Below are positions 1-11,388 of a DNA stretch of 64,000 nt, piece after piece (positions within the stretch are counted from its first letter, which is position 1; each line of letters starts with the position of its first letter). Made by a program: the position numbers and the translations under genes. The notes beneath the pieces were generated by a model. The model ran no database searches. It saw only the letters and a program-made list of their open reading frames with translations, and was not told the origin of the DNA. The stretch covers positions 18,806,608 through 18,870,607 of the forward strand of contig NC_067289.1 in NCBI RefSeq assembly GCF_020740795.1. Direction: 5' to 3'. The DNA comes from Apus apus. Taxonomy: Eukaryota; Chordata; Aves; Apodiformes; Apodidae.

Positions 1-1740
1 CTGTAGTTTCCTGGCTAAATCCCTCTGTATTTTTCATGTGGAGAGTATTGTTAGCTAACTCCATTATGATCTTCTGAAAGGACCAGGCCATGATCACCTG
101 AATCATTTCTATACAACTGATATAATCTCCACAACCCATGGCTGAGAGGTGGGAAAAATTCTATCCCATGAGGGTCCTAGGACATAAAGTCTCTTATACT
201 TGCCTACATTTATTTAGGAGTTTGAAAGAATATCATTACAGAATATGATTTAAAATGTTCTTAAAGCATGGGTGGAATGGGGCCTCAGACATAAGAATGG
301 ACATTTAGGTGTATATGACTTGGGCAAAAAGTGTCCTAGCTTGGTGGTATTTCCTCTTAAGATTTTTTGTCTTTGGAGAAGTGTTGGCATGGTATTCCAA
401 AGCATTACATGTAGCACTGGGAGCACGAACATTACTCAGACTCCCTTTCATGCAGAGGAATCTCAGACTTTACTTTTTTTCTGTGGTTATGTATAATGGA
501 AAGGATTTGTGGATATGAAAGTAAATCTACTGTAACTATGCAATTTATACATACAATGAAAAAATCTCCGAATTAAGAAGCAGAATGGGCACTGACAGAA
601 AAATCAGTATTATATTCAAGCTTAGACTTCAAGCAAATGACACTGTAAATTCAATTCACAACACGTTTAGCTTGTTCACACTTGTCAATGCACTTTCAAT
701 ACACCTATGTTGGCACATCTGGAGATTTACAGCATGGGTTGCATGAATTTAGCAACACAGACTGAACAAGAATTTATCTCCTAGCAGATGAATTGCATAA
801 TTAATAAGAAAATACATCAAATTATTCTAGAAATTCAAATGAACAAGTAATGTAAGGTTTGGTTTTTGGTTTTGTTTTTTTTTTTCTGTGAAAGCAACAA
901 TAGTACAGATTCTGTACATTTCACAGTTTCTATTTAGTATTCAAGAAAGATACATTAAGCAAACAAAAATAAGAGTTGTTTACAAAACAAAAGCTGTGCA
1001 CAGAATGGACAGACTTGAAAAAATGGAGGACCTTAACTGTTGGAAGTGCATTAATGTCAAAGTTATCTGTAGCCTCTTCTTTCATTTTCCTAAAAAGAAG
1101 CAAAACCAGAACCTGCTGACTCACTCTGTACTATTCCTATAACCTATGCTAGAATCACACCCAGGCATTTCCATGGTTTTGCCTTTTGTAATGTGAGGGA
1201 AGCAAATACTAGTTTAGAGGACAACATTGTGCCCTGCTGCAGCAGCAAATGCTCTCCAGGCCTTGGAGTGTGTCTGTTTCTTTAAGTGGCCCTCATCAGC
1301 AGTATCTTAGGCACAAATTCGAAGGGGAAAAAAATCCAAACACAAAACCACCACCCAAAACATATTACACTTTGCTATGCTACATAATCATACTTTTTCC
1401 ACCATGGAGGGAAAATTCAGACCCTGCTTTACACATGACAGTGGTAAATCAGCCTCTGCAAAGGACACAGTGAGATGTCCCAGGAGGCCTATGAAATTAG
1501 TAAGTAATGCTCTGACATTTAAAGGAGAAATATTTACTGGAAGCAAGCAAGAAGTCTGTCTCACCCACAAGCCACTAGCTGGAGCTTTCATCTGGAACAC
1601 AGGGGACTGTGACACCAGCTGAACAATTGATAAAAAAACAAGGGTTTATACAAGGTAGAAACAGTTCTAAGTAAAAGAATGTCCCAATGTCACTACCCTG
1701 AGAAATGGTGCATTTGCCAAAGACGTGAGAGACCAGCAAA
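1..1740. other. intergenic, no gene seen
   Basis: This AT-rich stretch has only short, unremarkable open frames. I find no splice-flanked conserved coding segment, no RNA gene and no clear repeat other than short A/T runs. It probably belongs to the spacer between DNAJC19 and the next gene to the left. Confidence 0.6.
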
Positions 1741-2235
1741 TCATAGAATCACAGAATGGTTTGGGTTGGAAGGGACTTCAAAGATCATCTAATCTAAGTA
1801 TCATCCAACCCCCCCTCCCCCCAGCTCTGAGTTTGTCTCCATAGCAGAGCTGCTCCAGCCTTCTGATCATTTTTGCAGCCCTCCTCCAGACTCACTCCAA
1901 CAGCTCCATGTTCTTCTTGTATTGGGGGCTCCAGAACTGGACACGGTACTTCAGGTGGGGCCTCAGGGGAGCAGCGTAGAGGGCGAGAATCACCTCCCTG
2001 GCCCTGCTGGCCATCCTCTTTGGATGTAGCCCAGGACACAGTTGGCTTTCTGGGCTGTGAGTGCACATTGCCAGCTCACGTTGAGCTTCTAATCAACCAA
2101 GACACCCAAGTCCTTCTCCTCAGGGCTGCTCTCCAACCATTCTCCACCAGCCTGTATTTGTGCTTGGGATTGCCCCGACACATATGCAGGACCTTGCACT
2201 TGACCCTAGTGAATTTCATGAGATTTATGCTATTT
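1741..2235 (-). mobile_element. CR1 LINE fragment, 3' part
   Basis: On the plus strand it opens with the reverse complement of the CR1 3' end (tcatagaatcacagaatggt, then ttggaagggac) and continues into the reverse complement of the CR1 ORF2 C-terminal region. It is therefore a 5'-truncated CR1 on the minus strand. The open frame seen antisense to it at 1873-2451 is a by-product of the repeat. The right boundary is approximate. Confidence 0.9.
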
Positions 2236-2610
2236 CTCCTGCTGCTGGTGACCACACCACTAGGTTGTCCAAAATACTTGATTCTGTTTGCAAAGAATGG
2301 TCTGGTAGGGCCCCACCTTCCTAGTGTCCCTACTACGAGGAGGGATTCAGAGATGCCCCTAGTCCCTTTCCCTCCTTCCCAAACAAGGTGTTGCAGGAGA
2401 CCTGGACACCTAGACTACCTTTCCAGCTTTTCCCAGGAAAAACACAGTTGATGTGCTGATCTCATCCTGCTCCCTTTCCACTCACTGGCAGAATGTCACG
2501 ACTGAAGTGGGGAGAGCAGGATGGGCCTTGTGCAGCACACCTGGCCAGCAGTTTGCCAGAGAGTGGGTTTCTTCCCAAGTGAAATCCAGGTAAACTTGCA
2601 TGTTTCAAGA

Positions 2611-2644
2611 AAAAATAAAAACAAAACAAAACAAAACAACAACC
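2611..2644. repeat. CAAAA-type simple repeat
   Basis: Imperfect tandem acaaa/aaaac units form an A-rich low-complexity tract. Confidence 0.85.
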
Positions 2645-4116
2645 CACAACCAAAAAACTTACAATACTGCACGTACATCATGTCCTCAGTTCCACATATG
2701 CCAGGCCCTCAGCAGCACTTTTATTACATAAACCTATCAAAACAGAACAGTAAGAAGGGTTATACACAAACTATTTCTAGTCCACTGTGTATTTAGAGGG
2801 TAGTGTTTTATATGCTTGGGTTCAGTTAATTCAATGGCTGTTTGGGTTGAAACAATCTCCTCATAGTCTCTAGCAAGTTTTCCTTCTCACCATCTACAGG
2901 TCTGAATCCTTTTTTCTCTTAAAATGAGGAATTTCACAATAGAAAGAACCACAAAGTATAAATCTGCAAAATCCCCTTTGCGAGTCGAGCTACCATTCCT
3001 TCTACAGGGACTGGGGAAAGTGAGGAAAGCAAAAAAATTCCCTTTCAGGATAGCTTTTTCCTGAAAGCCATCTCGATCTAGCAAAACACTCTGGCAAGAT
3101 GAAGGAACCAAGCTTCAGGTAATTAATTACATGGAAGGAGTCCCTGTCTCTTATTTTTATTGCTTTAGACGGTATGAAAGATGAAGCACTATTGAGGCCC
3201 CAGTAAAGCCATCACCCCCTTTTTTACACAGCCCTACCCAACTTTTTGGTGGAGAAGGGACAAAGAGGAAACCATCTTAAATCCAAATCCTGTTCTACAT
3301 ATGAAGAAACTCTAGTTAGCTACCAGACCCATATATCTACAGGCTCTTTTTTGTTTCCCCTTAAAACATCTAGTTGTTTCCCACTTGCTACCTCCACTTC
3401 CCATTTGAAAGGGTCTTCACAGGCTGTCAGGGGCCTTCTGCAATGTATAGATTTGATTCCTTTATCAAACATGAAAGTTTATTTTTATTTCCATCTCATT
3501 AAATGCTTGCGCAAGAGTACCAAACCTGTCTCCTACTCTATTTAAAAGGCAGTAGGTTAATTTCTTTTGGTTTTATTTGGATGACACAGAAGGACTACCT
3601 CCAAAATTTATCTCACAAGAAATTAAACCAGGCAATTGAAATTTTACTGACACCAGCCCACAATTCAAGCTCAAACTAAAATTCTGACCTATCCAAAGTA
3701 CTCACAGAAACTATGCAAAATAAAATTCTGTCTTTCACTGCAAGAGCCCACAAGCTTACAGGCTTCTTCATGGACAATCAGTTCTCACACTAAGCTGTTT
3801 GCATGAGGGCTTGCGAGCCCAGGCCTGCAGCAGCCAACAGCCAGTGCCCTTCACCCACTAGGTCCTCCGGGCGCCCAGGGGGACGCTGACAGCCCTGCGA
3901 GCACAAAGGGTGACGCTGAAGCTTCTCACTCCTGAAAACGATCAGTCAGAGCACTCAGAGCTCTGACACGTGAGCAAAGTGAAGCAGTAACTGGGTGCTG
4001 GGCGCTGGGTGCCGGCTCGGCCTGGCTGCCGGGCCTGCTGCCAAGCCTGACCTCAGGCCACAGCTGCAGACACCGACTGTCCTGCTGCTCGTGAACCGTA
4101 TGATTAACAACGACAC

Positions 4117-4134
4117 GACGTTATTAATAACGTC
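4117..4134. promoter_or_regulatory. 18-bp perfect palindrome upstream of DNAJC19
   Basis: The sequence GACGTTATTAATAACGTC equals its own reverse complement. The outer arms carry GACGT, half of a CRE-like element, and the centre is TTATTAATAA with two ATTA homeodomain-type cores. It lies about 315 bp upstream of the DNAJC19 start codon, just outside the CpG island. A binding-site role is inference. Confidence 0.45.
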
Positions 4135-4199
4135 CAAATGCAAGTGCCAGGCCTGTAAATCGCTCATTTACATCAAGAATCATTTCCGTAAAGCCGGAT

Positions 4200-4790
4200 C
4201 ACTGTGCTCTGCCCCTCTCCAGCAGTCCCTGAGGCCCAGGCGCGGCCCGGGTCACTCCGGCAGCCCCGCGCCCGCCGCCCCAGCTCCGCTCCCCGCCGGC
4301 GCCCCCCGACCCGCCCCCCGCCCCTCCTCCCGGCCCGGCCCGGCCCGCCCCGCCCCGGGGCGGTGTCCGCGGGCCGCTCCCCGCCCCGCCGCTTTACGGC
4401 CCCGGCTTTGCGGCCGCTCCTGCTGCCGTAGGGCGCGCCGGGGCGGCCATGGTGAGTGCGCGGGGCCCGGGCCCGCTGGGTCTCGCTGCAGGAGCCGGCG
4501 GGTGTCTCAGTCTAGTCCGGCAGCTCTTCAGCCCTTCTCCGCGCCGAGGAGCTGGGCGGGTCGTTGCGGCGGTGCCCGGGGCCGCGCGGGGAGGGCGCTG
4601 CCCGGCAGAGGCCCCGGCAGGGCCGGGAGCTCCCGCCTGGGCTGCGGGGCGGTGCTGCCGGGCTGGGGTCCCTTCTCCCGCAGCCGGGGGTGCCCGCCCT
4701 GGGGCTGCTGAGCAGCCGCGCTGCCCTGCCCGTGCCCCTGCCGGCTCCGAGAGGCACCACCCGCGTGAATCGTATGAGCCCCAGTCGTGC
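4200..4790. promoter_or_regulatory. DNAJC19: CpG-island promoter of DNAJC19
   Basis: Very GC- and CpG-rich sequence with several CCGCCCC/CCCCGCCC (Sp1-type) boxes, no TATA box, and the DNAJC19 ATG at 4449 within it. It extends into intron 1. The transcription start is not determinable from sequence, but is expected shortly upstream of 4449. Long open frames here (for example 3995-4711) reflect GC richness and are not genes. Confidence 0.85.
4449..4451 (+). CDS. DNAJC19: DNAJC19 exon 1 coding part (ATG only)
   Basis: The start codon is followed at once by a strong donor, GTGAGT at 4452. Exon 1 therefore contributes only methionine, phase 0. Confidence 0.93.
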
Positions 4791-7700
4791 GCCTGTCAAC
4801 ATGTCCCAGCCCGACCCGCTGCCCAGGCTGCTGGGTGGGCTGTTTTCCTTCTCCTTTGTGAAACAAACCCTTCCTGTCTCCCTGTGTAGGCCAGTACAGT
4901 GGTGGCAGTTGGCCTGACCATCGCGGCGGCTGGATTTGCAGGTTTGTAGAGGACGGGAGGACACTGGCCAGCCAGCTGTCCTTGCCCTGGCCTGCGTCAG
5001 AGCCGATGGGTGAGAGGGTCGCTTAATAGCGAGTGTAGGACATTTTTGGGAGACCCTGTATTGAGAAACACGGCTGTAATGAAACAAAATATCAAAGCTC
5101 CTACTTTCTTTATGTCCCCAAAATGTTTCTTCCGTGTTCTGTTCCACAAGTTACCAGTTGCACTGAATTGCTAAATCTTGATGACTTGTCCAACGCTGAT
5201 TTCTCTAAGGTCGCTATGCAGTAAAAGCTCTGAAGCAAATGGAGCCACAAGTAAAACAAGCACTTCAGAATCTACCAAAACCTGTAAGTTTTTATCAGTA
5301 ACATCTGGTTTTTTTAAGTTCACTTGGTGTAATACCTACAGACTGTTGTCTCTGTATGAGATCACTGTATTTTCTTCTAATACTAAATATAATTTTGGCA
5401 GTAACTACACTGTTAATCTCATCAATTCTGGTGGCTGACTAACGGAGAACTTGTTTTGGCAAGTTTTAGTGCTCATTTAAATAACAATACTCTGAATTTC
5501 TTATTACAAGTGCAGAAGTTTCACAGTAGTCTTACAGCAGCTACAGAGGCAATAATGAGTTGTTTTAACTGATAATCTTAAAAGTGCTATTTAAAATTTA
5601 ACACATTTTCCCTTTCAGGGCTTCAATGGTTACTACAGAGGTGGATTTGAACCCAAAATGACAAAACGAGAAGCAGCTTTAATACTAGGAGTGAGGTAAA
5701 AGGAAATTTATTACCAATGAAAGGTAAAAAGGAGGCTGTGGTGTCACCTAGTTGCTGGATTGCTTTGAATAGGACATAATTCTCAATGCTTAAGACTGTC
5801 CTGTTCCCAGCTTCTCCTGGGAATGTCACTGCCAGGTCAGGACTCTTCCTACGCCCAGCTTCCCCTGGGAAGTAAAACTCATCACTTACTCCAGAGTATC
5901 TCAAGTTATGGGAATGGCAGCCATCCCTGCCAAAAATTAGACTTATGACCAAATATACACATTTATGTAATAAGATACTATCTCTCTTTGAAGGTAACTT
6001 CCAATGGTGAAGTTTTTATACGAAGTTTGTTGTGTTTTTGTTATTTAAAAAAAAAATAAATCAAGACCCCATTTTGTTTTTTTTTCCTCTGGCCTTTAAG
6101 ATGTTGTCCCAGTAAAAATGTTACGACTTAGTTCTGTTTTTTCATCTGTGTGACTGTTCCCCACCATGCCAGACTGCTAGAAACATGTCTTCTTCACATA
6201 CAGTATTTTGGAAAAAAACTTAGAAACCCTCTCCAGGTCTTACATGCTACACATTAATAATAGGAAAAGAAAAACATACCTGGCTTTATGGATAAGACAG
6301 GGTGCTTGCTTGTTCTGAGGTACCTTTAAAAGATCTGGGGGATTTTAAGAGGTTCCCTTAAGTCAGTTTTTCTCTCTTCTAAAGCCCTACAGCCAACCGA
6401 AGTAAAATCAGAGAAGCACACAGACGGATCATGCTTCTGAATCATCCAGATAAAGGTAAGTAACCTAAGATTAATTAATTAATGTGTGTTTTTAATGCAG
6501 ATTAGTAGAACTGTGTAGGGAGGAAGTGACTGACATATCACTGACTGCCTCAGCTCCTAAAGCCCCCTCAGAAAACTCTTAAGTGAAAACAAATGTTAAA
6601 ATACCTTAATCCTCATGGTTTTGGAGCAGATTTTTGTGTTTTATCTAAAGCACGCAGACAGATTCAACAGGCACAGAATCACAGAATCTTAGAGATTGGA
6701 AGGGACCTCGAAAGATCATCCAGTCCAACCCCAATGCCAGAGCAGGATCTCCCAGAGCACATCACACAGGAACGTGTCCAGGCGGGTTTTGAATGTCTTC
6801 AGTGAAGGAGACTCCACAGCCTCTCTGGGCAGCCTGTTCCAGGGCTGTGTCACTCTCACAGTAAAGAAGTTTTTTCTGATGTTTATGTGGAACCTCCTAT
6901 GTTCCAGTTCTCCACTGAGAAGAGCCTGGCTCCATCCTGACACTTGCCCTTAACATATTTGTAAACATTGATGAGGTTGCCCCTCAGTTTCCTCCAAGCT
7001 AGAAAGACCCAGCTCCCTCAGCCTTTCATCATAAGGTAGATGTTCCACTCCCTTCACCATCTTTGTGGCTCTGTGCTGGACTCTTTTCAAGCAGTTCCCT
7101 GTCTTTGAACTGAGGGGCCCAGAACTGGACAGCTTGTTACTTACTCTGTCTTCTGTACAGATTAGGTTAAAGTTTGATTTGTTCAAATGAGACTTAAGAG
7201 TTGCCTTCATTTTAGATGAAAGATGAGAGTATATTTGGCATTTTATGTACCATGTGAGTTCAAGTTCATTTGAATGCCCTGGGAATTCATGATAAATGAC
7301 AGGTACTGAGCCTTCTGTCTGTTAAATACACTAAACTGGGAAATAGTAGTGTTTGTGGTACTCTGAAGGCTCAGAATCTAGTTATGCTTTAAGTTAGTAA
7401 CATAAGGCATCTCTACCTGTTCTAAATTCCGTTTACTTCAGTGAGTCAGAATCATGTTAGTGCTTTGCATTTTAATTTTTTAATTCTCACTAAAAGGTAA
7501 AATGGCTTCTTTTAAAGTGACTGCTGAACTTCATTACTTTTATGCACCAAAATAATCCATGGGATATGCCTTTCATAGATAGCATCTTGCAACAGGTAAC
7601 TTCAAAATTAACCTTACCAAAAATTTGCAGAACCTAAGACTGCTAGGAGCACTTCATAGGTTTTAAGTGACCTGAATAAATTAAGCTTCAAATAGAGTAA

Positions 7701-8296
7701 TTCTAGTATCCATGCTACAAATACATGCTGCAGATCTTTGTACCTGCTGGTGAGTTACAATTTCAGAACACTTGCATTGAGGATTCTGTGTCAGTGTCTC
7801 CCTAAGTTATTTGTACATTATGTTTAAAAACTGAACTAGTCCCTTAGCACAGCAGCAGCTTATGCTGGCCTTCAACTAGGAGGGAAGGTTTATCTGCAGA
7901 CTTGTTAGTTTAATGCTGCTGTATTGACAACAAACTGTACTAACTCATTAGTGACTGATTTACAGCTGCTAAAACTGGGGTTCAAAACCACTCCAGTAAA
8001 CTAAAAGCAAGTGAACATGAATGAGCTGTCTGCACATTGAGCGACTGCAGTGGTTGGATGTGTAAAGTGGATTTGTAAACTTAACATGGCTTCAGTCACA
8101 ATGCAGTTTGTTGTTTAACTTAAATAACCACTCACTTTTTTATCCTGTGTTCCATTGTGTGATTAACAATACAGAAAGAAAGAACTTTTTTCATCTGACA
8201 TGACATGAGATTATCTTCTTTCTAGGTGGTTCTCCTTATGTAGCAGCCAAAATCAATGAAGCTAAAGATTTACTGGAAGACCAAGCTAAAAAATGA
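4449..8296 (+). CDS. DNAJC19: DNAJC19, mitochondrial import J-protein (TIM14/PAM18 family)
   Basis: Six coding exons (4449-4451, 4890-4941, 5210-5283, 5619-5695, 6385-6455, 8226-8296) give 348 nt, or 115 residues plus TGA. The human protein is 116. The N-terminus has a short polar start and one hydrophobic segment at about residues 4-19, which anchors the family in the inner mitochondrial membrane. A J-domain fills about residues 58-115 with the diagnostic HPD at 89-91. In the known family this domain stimulates mtHsp70 (mortalin) at the TIM23 import motor, and DNAJC19 also associates with prohibitin complexes in cardiolipin metabolism. All six exons join in frame with GT-AG introns. The internal stretch around residues 44-49 is one residue shorter than I recall for human. 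It is driven by a CpG island and converges on FXR1. Identification is secure; function is from the family. Confidence 0.97.
4890..4941 (+). CDS. DNAJC19: DNAJC19 exon 2, membrane anchor
   Basis: The acceptor is ctgtgtag before 4890. It encodes [17 protein letters not shown] plus one base of the next glycine. The donor GTTTGT is weak but the frame requires it. Confidence 0.95.
5210..5283 (+). CDS. DNAJC19: DNAJC19 exon 3, linker
   Basis: The acceptor is ttctctaag. It encodes residues 19-43 ([14 protein letters not shown]..., ending LPKP). The donor is GTAAGT and the exon ends in phase 0. Confidence 0.96.
5619..5695 (+). CDS. DNAJC19: DNAJC19 exon 4, start of J-domain
   Basis: The acceptor is ccctttcag. 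It encodes residues 44-68 ([20 protein letters not shown]...) plus two bases of Ser69. The donor is GTAAAA. Confidence 0.96.
6385..6455 (+). CDS. DNAJC19: DNAJC19 exon 5, HPD loop
   Basis: The acceptor is tctaaag. It encodes residues 69-92, including the second J-domain helix and HPDK (HPD at 89-91). The donor is GTAAGT. Confidence 0.97.
6673..7131 (-). mobile_element. CR1 LINE fragment in DNAJC19 intron 5
   Basis: It begins on the plus strand with acagaatcacagaatctt and ttggaagggacc and runs through the reverse complement of the CR1 ORF2 end. It is a minus-strand copy, 5'-truncated, of the same broad subfamily as the copy near 49.2 kb. It accounts for the open frames at 6716-6943 and 6950-7210. 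Confidence 0.92.
8226..8296 (+). CDS. DNAJC19: DNAJC19 exon 6, last coding exon
   Basis: The acceptor is tttctag. It encodes residues 93-115 ([19 protein letters not shown]..., ending QAKK) and then TGA at 8294-8296. Confidence 0.97.
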
Positions 8297-8790
8297 ACGA
8301 GACAGAAAATCAGAGGGTTTGTCTGTGCAAATGATTATTTTTGATAAATGGCTTAAGAGAAGTTATAATGTCAGTCTTCAACTTAATGTAAATGAAGCTG
8401 GGAATAGGAATCCAGGGAGGTACTTCCCTCCCCTCTCACTTCTTAGTCACTTTTTTGAGAAGTGTGTGAGGGAGCAAGGCTTGAAGTTTTTTTCATAGCT
8501 GTTCATTATTAAGCTGCAAAACCTGCCACTCGGAAATGTTTTCAGTGTAAAACAGTAATAATGTGGTTTTGCCAATGCACGTTACCAGATACAGCAGACT
8601 TACATGCTGTTACCCACTTTTTGTTAAGCTAGCTATGTTTGAAGTTCATACTGCCAAAGTCAGCATGATGAACCAGTCTGGGGAGGGAGTGGAAGAAATC
8701 CAGAGGATTTATTTGATGGGAAGAATTGGAACAGATGTGTGGTTGTTTCTGGCTGAAGAAATAAAGTATAGGAAACAATGTATTGGGTTG
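8297..8790 (+). other. DNAJC19: DNAJC19 3' UTR (minimal extent)
   Basis: Sequence from the stop codon to just past the first AATAAA (8760-8765), which is followed by T/G-rich sequence. Other AATAAA hexamers at 8892-8897, about 9439 and about 9736 allow longer forms. Which is used is not decidable here. Confidence 0.55.
8760..8765 (+). terminator. DNAJC19: candidate poly(A) signal of DNAJC19
   Basis: First canonical AATAAA after the stop codon, about 465 nt downstream of it, with a GT/T-rich stretch at 8785-8800. Confidence 0.5.
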
Positions 8791-8899
8791 TCTTTGCTAT
8801 TTGAAAAACAAGGTTGGTTGAGGTTCCTAAGTGCCACTCATGGGTCTGGAATGTCCCAAATTTCTTAGTAACCTTCAGTATTTAATGGATTAATAAATT

Positions 8900-10360
8900 C
8901 CAGATATGTAATCTAAGTACTGTAGTTTTACACATTACCTTAGCCTATAGAGTCAGAATTCACATACTGGTCTGTATTTATAGTAACAAGGAAACAAAAA
9001 CTCCGTACATAGACCATTGAATATACCTGAGCTGGATAAAGCCTAATGTACCCCAGCAGATGCCTGTGTAAGTACCTGAATTAGGGCCTGAGTTTCTGTC
9101 ACACTCCCGAGAATTTTGCCAGTCTTTCTGCAACCTAGTGAAGGTGCTGTACAGCAGATGCAGGAGTCACCACCATCTGTTCATATGTACAAGAGATCTT
9201 GGAGCTTTTAATTTCTCCAGAATGCTTTGTAGCAGTGTGAGTGGTTGTACATCCTGTGTGAACACTGCCTGCTGGTGCTGCCTTTCTGTAAGTAGTTACA
9301 GACCATGTAGTCTTTCCAGTGCAGCAGTGAGGAAGAATTCCATGCCTTCAGAGGAGATCAAAAAGTAAGATGAGTATGAAACAGAAGACATTTAGAACCT
9401 GTATCTAGGGAGGGATAACTTTGCTTTACTACAGCATTTAAATAAAGTGTGGTGAAAACCACAGCTGGAGCACAGCCATGCAGCTGTTCCAGAGTATGCA
9501 TATTTCAAGTCATATGCAGAATGTTACTGTACTTCAAGTTTCTCCCTGCCAGACAATACTTTTTAAACATAGCCCTTTCTTTGTTTCCTAAATCTCCACT
9601 TTGGTGGCTACCTTATCATTTGAGATGCTTGTGCACACTTCAGTTGTAATTAACCTGTTTGTTCTCCAGGAGGGAACATTGCTGATGACTGTCAACACTA
9701 AATTTAGTCCTGTTAAAAAACTGCCCATTACCTAAAATAAAATACATACCCAAAGGTAGCTGGTACAGCTCTTCTGTAGCTGTATCAGGTACAGCAGCTG
9801 GAGGCAGAGGTGGTTCAGTACTTGTTTTTGTCCATATTCACTTCTTACGAAATCAGGTAAGACAATTTTCTTCCAAGTCAGCACAATTTCAGCACTACCC
9901 ACTTGCTGTGACTTCTTATAGCATCTTGCTACCTGGATGTTTTTCCATACCTTTTTCCTGCTTCTCAGAATCACAGAATGTTAGAGGTTGGAAGGGACCT
10001 CTGGAGATGATGACTGAGTCCAACACTCCTGTCAGAGCAGGACCACAGAACACAAGGCATTGCTCCTGCTCGTGTGCCTGAAAAGACGGATGCGTTATGC
10101 TTCTAACCTCTCCACCAAAAACTACATCTGCATTAACTCCTATATATGTTAGTCAGGTTAGGTGATTTGCCAAGAAGTCTGTTTTTAGACTTGTTAACTG
10201 ATACTTTACATCATCACCTTAAAGAATGGAAGACTGGCATGTTACCAACTCTTAGGAAAGACTAAAAGGTTCCAGCTGCCTTGCAAGTCAGGTTAAACTG
10301 TTAGTGTCAACAGCTTGAAACCTTCAAGTCAATAGTAATTTAAGTTTCCGATAGAAACAG
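8900..10360. other. convergent intergenic spacer DNAJC19-FXR1
   Basis: This lies between the two facing 3' ends. It holds extra plus-strand AATAAA hexamers, a small CR1 fragment and no recognisable coding segment. Parts may be extended 3' UTR of either gene. Confidence 0.6.
9966..10075 (-). mobile_element. short CR1 3'-end fragment
   Basis: Contains agaatcacagaatgttagag and ttggaagggacctctgga followed by a degraded tccaac...cctgtcagagcagg. This is the reverse complement of a CR1 3' terminus, about 110 bp. Confidence 0.85.
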
Positions 10361-10381
10361 TCAACAGATGGAAGATCAAAG

Positions 10382-10387
10382 TTTATT
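10382..10387 (-). terminator. FXR1: candidate distal poly(A) signal of FXR1
   Basis: AATAAA on the minus strand, about 830 nt after the stop codon. Confidence 0.45.
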
Positions 10388-10978
10388 TTCTTTTACTACC
10401 AGCATACAAAAAAAAACATATTGCACATCAAACAACCAAAACAAAAATAAAAATACTCTACTAATGACTAACATATGTAGTTTATACAGAATAAACTTTC
10501 TGGAAATTGATCTTTTCAGTAGTTCAGGTTATGCCTTAATGGACATGACTAATTCAGCTTAGTGTTAACTAAAGCTATGTTTGATTTTTAAATACTGTAC
10601 AGTTTAATAAATAAACCAAACAAAGCCTCAATGTAGAACAGTCACTGCCAATGTCACCCAGTATCCCTGCAGATTATGAGAATTTAACAAATGTATTCCA
10701 GTGGTCTGCAGATTTTTCCTCTACATACAGCATTTAAAAAACATGTATTAAAACAGACCAGTTTCCAGACTAAACTAATGGAGAAATTACATTTCAGTGC
10801 AAAATATTTTAGACTGCATTTCTTTCTAGTATTCCTCAGGTGAAGAAGTGGTTGCATATTATTAAAAATGTAACAAAAGCAGCTAATGCTTTCATAAAGA
10901 GTATTATGTTAGGGATCCCCCTCACATCTTTGCCGTATTTTGAAAACAAAATAACATTTCCTATAGCCAGCAATTTTG

Positions 10979-10984
10979 TTTATT
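10979..10984 (-). terminator. FXR1: candidate proximal poly(A) signal of FXR1
   Basis: AATAAA on the minus strand, about 235 nt after the stop codon. Confidence 0.45.
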
Positions 10985-11217
10985 TAAATGTTACATATAC
11001 TATCTCAAGGCACATCTGATGATATATTTATAACACAGTAGGTGTCAAAGTATGTTTAACATATGATTTCTTCAGGATCCCTCCCCTTTCTGTATTCCAA
11101 AATGGAGGAACTGAAAGTGCGGTGTCAAGACTGGCGATCCATATTCTATCTTTGGCAAGCTTATACAAGCACTATTTTAAATGTAATGTAAAAGAACTGT
11201 AAACTAGGAACTTCAGT

Positions 11218-11388
11218 TTATGAAACACCATTCAGCACTGCTTCTTCCTGTTTATTTCCATCCTCCTGAACGGTAACTTTCTTTTCATCAGGACTGTGCT
11301 GTAGTTTAGAAGGCTCATCCCCAGAAGCTGTAGCAGGACCATTCACTGCCTTTTCAGAAGGGCTGTTTTCATCAATCGCATCTTTTGC
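11218..11388 (-). CDS. FXR1: FXR1 exon 17, C-terminus
   Basis: The acceptor is TTTTTCCAAG. It encodes residues 622-677, beginning [18 protein letters not shown] and ending AVLNGVS, with TAA at 11220-11218. If exon 16 is skipped, the same exon is read in another frame and stops after GKRCD. Confidence 0.96.
   Translation of the reverse strand, partial: AKDAIDENSPSEKAVNGPATASGDEPSKLQHSPDEKKVTVQEDGNKQEEAVLNGVS

Larger units (their letters stand above)
2236..4200. other. intergenic upstream of DNAJC19
   Basis: No gene is visible. It contains a CAAAA-rich simple repeat near 2611-2644. From about 3790 GC content rises toward the DNAJC19 CpG island. A perfect 18-bp palindrome sits at 4117-4134 and is listed separately. 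Confidence 0.6.
10360..11217 (-). other. FXR1: FXR1 3' UTR (maximal simple model)
   Basis: Minus-strand sequence after the FXR1 stop. Two AATAAA hexamers on the minus strand (10984-10979 and 10387-10382) allow UTRs of roughly 240 or 850 nt. On the transcript strand there is GCACTTT (plus 11114-11120), a seed match to the miR-17/20/93 family, and TTGCACT (plus 10796-10802), a seed match to miR-130/301. Seed matches alone are weak evidence. Confidence 0.55.

Noticed and set aside
1873-2451. 192-codon plus-strand open frame
   Set aside because: Mostly antisense to a CR1 fragment; not a gene.
3995-4711. 238-codon plus-strand open frame over the DNAJC19 promoter
   Set aside because: GC-driven frame spanning the promoter, exon 1 and intron 1, with low-complexity Pro/Ala/Arg content and no domain.
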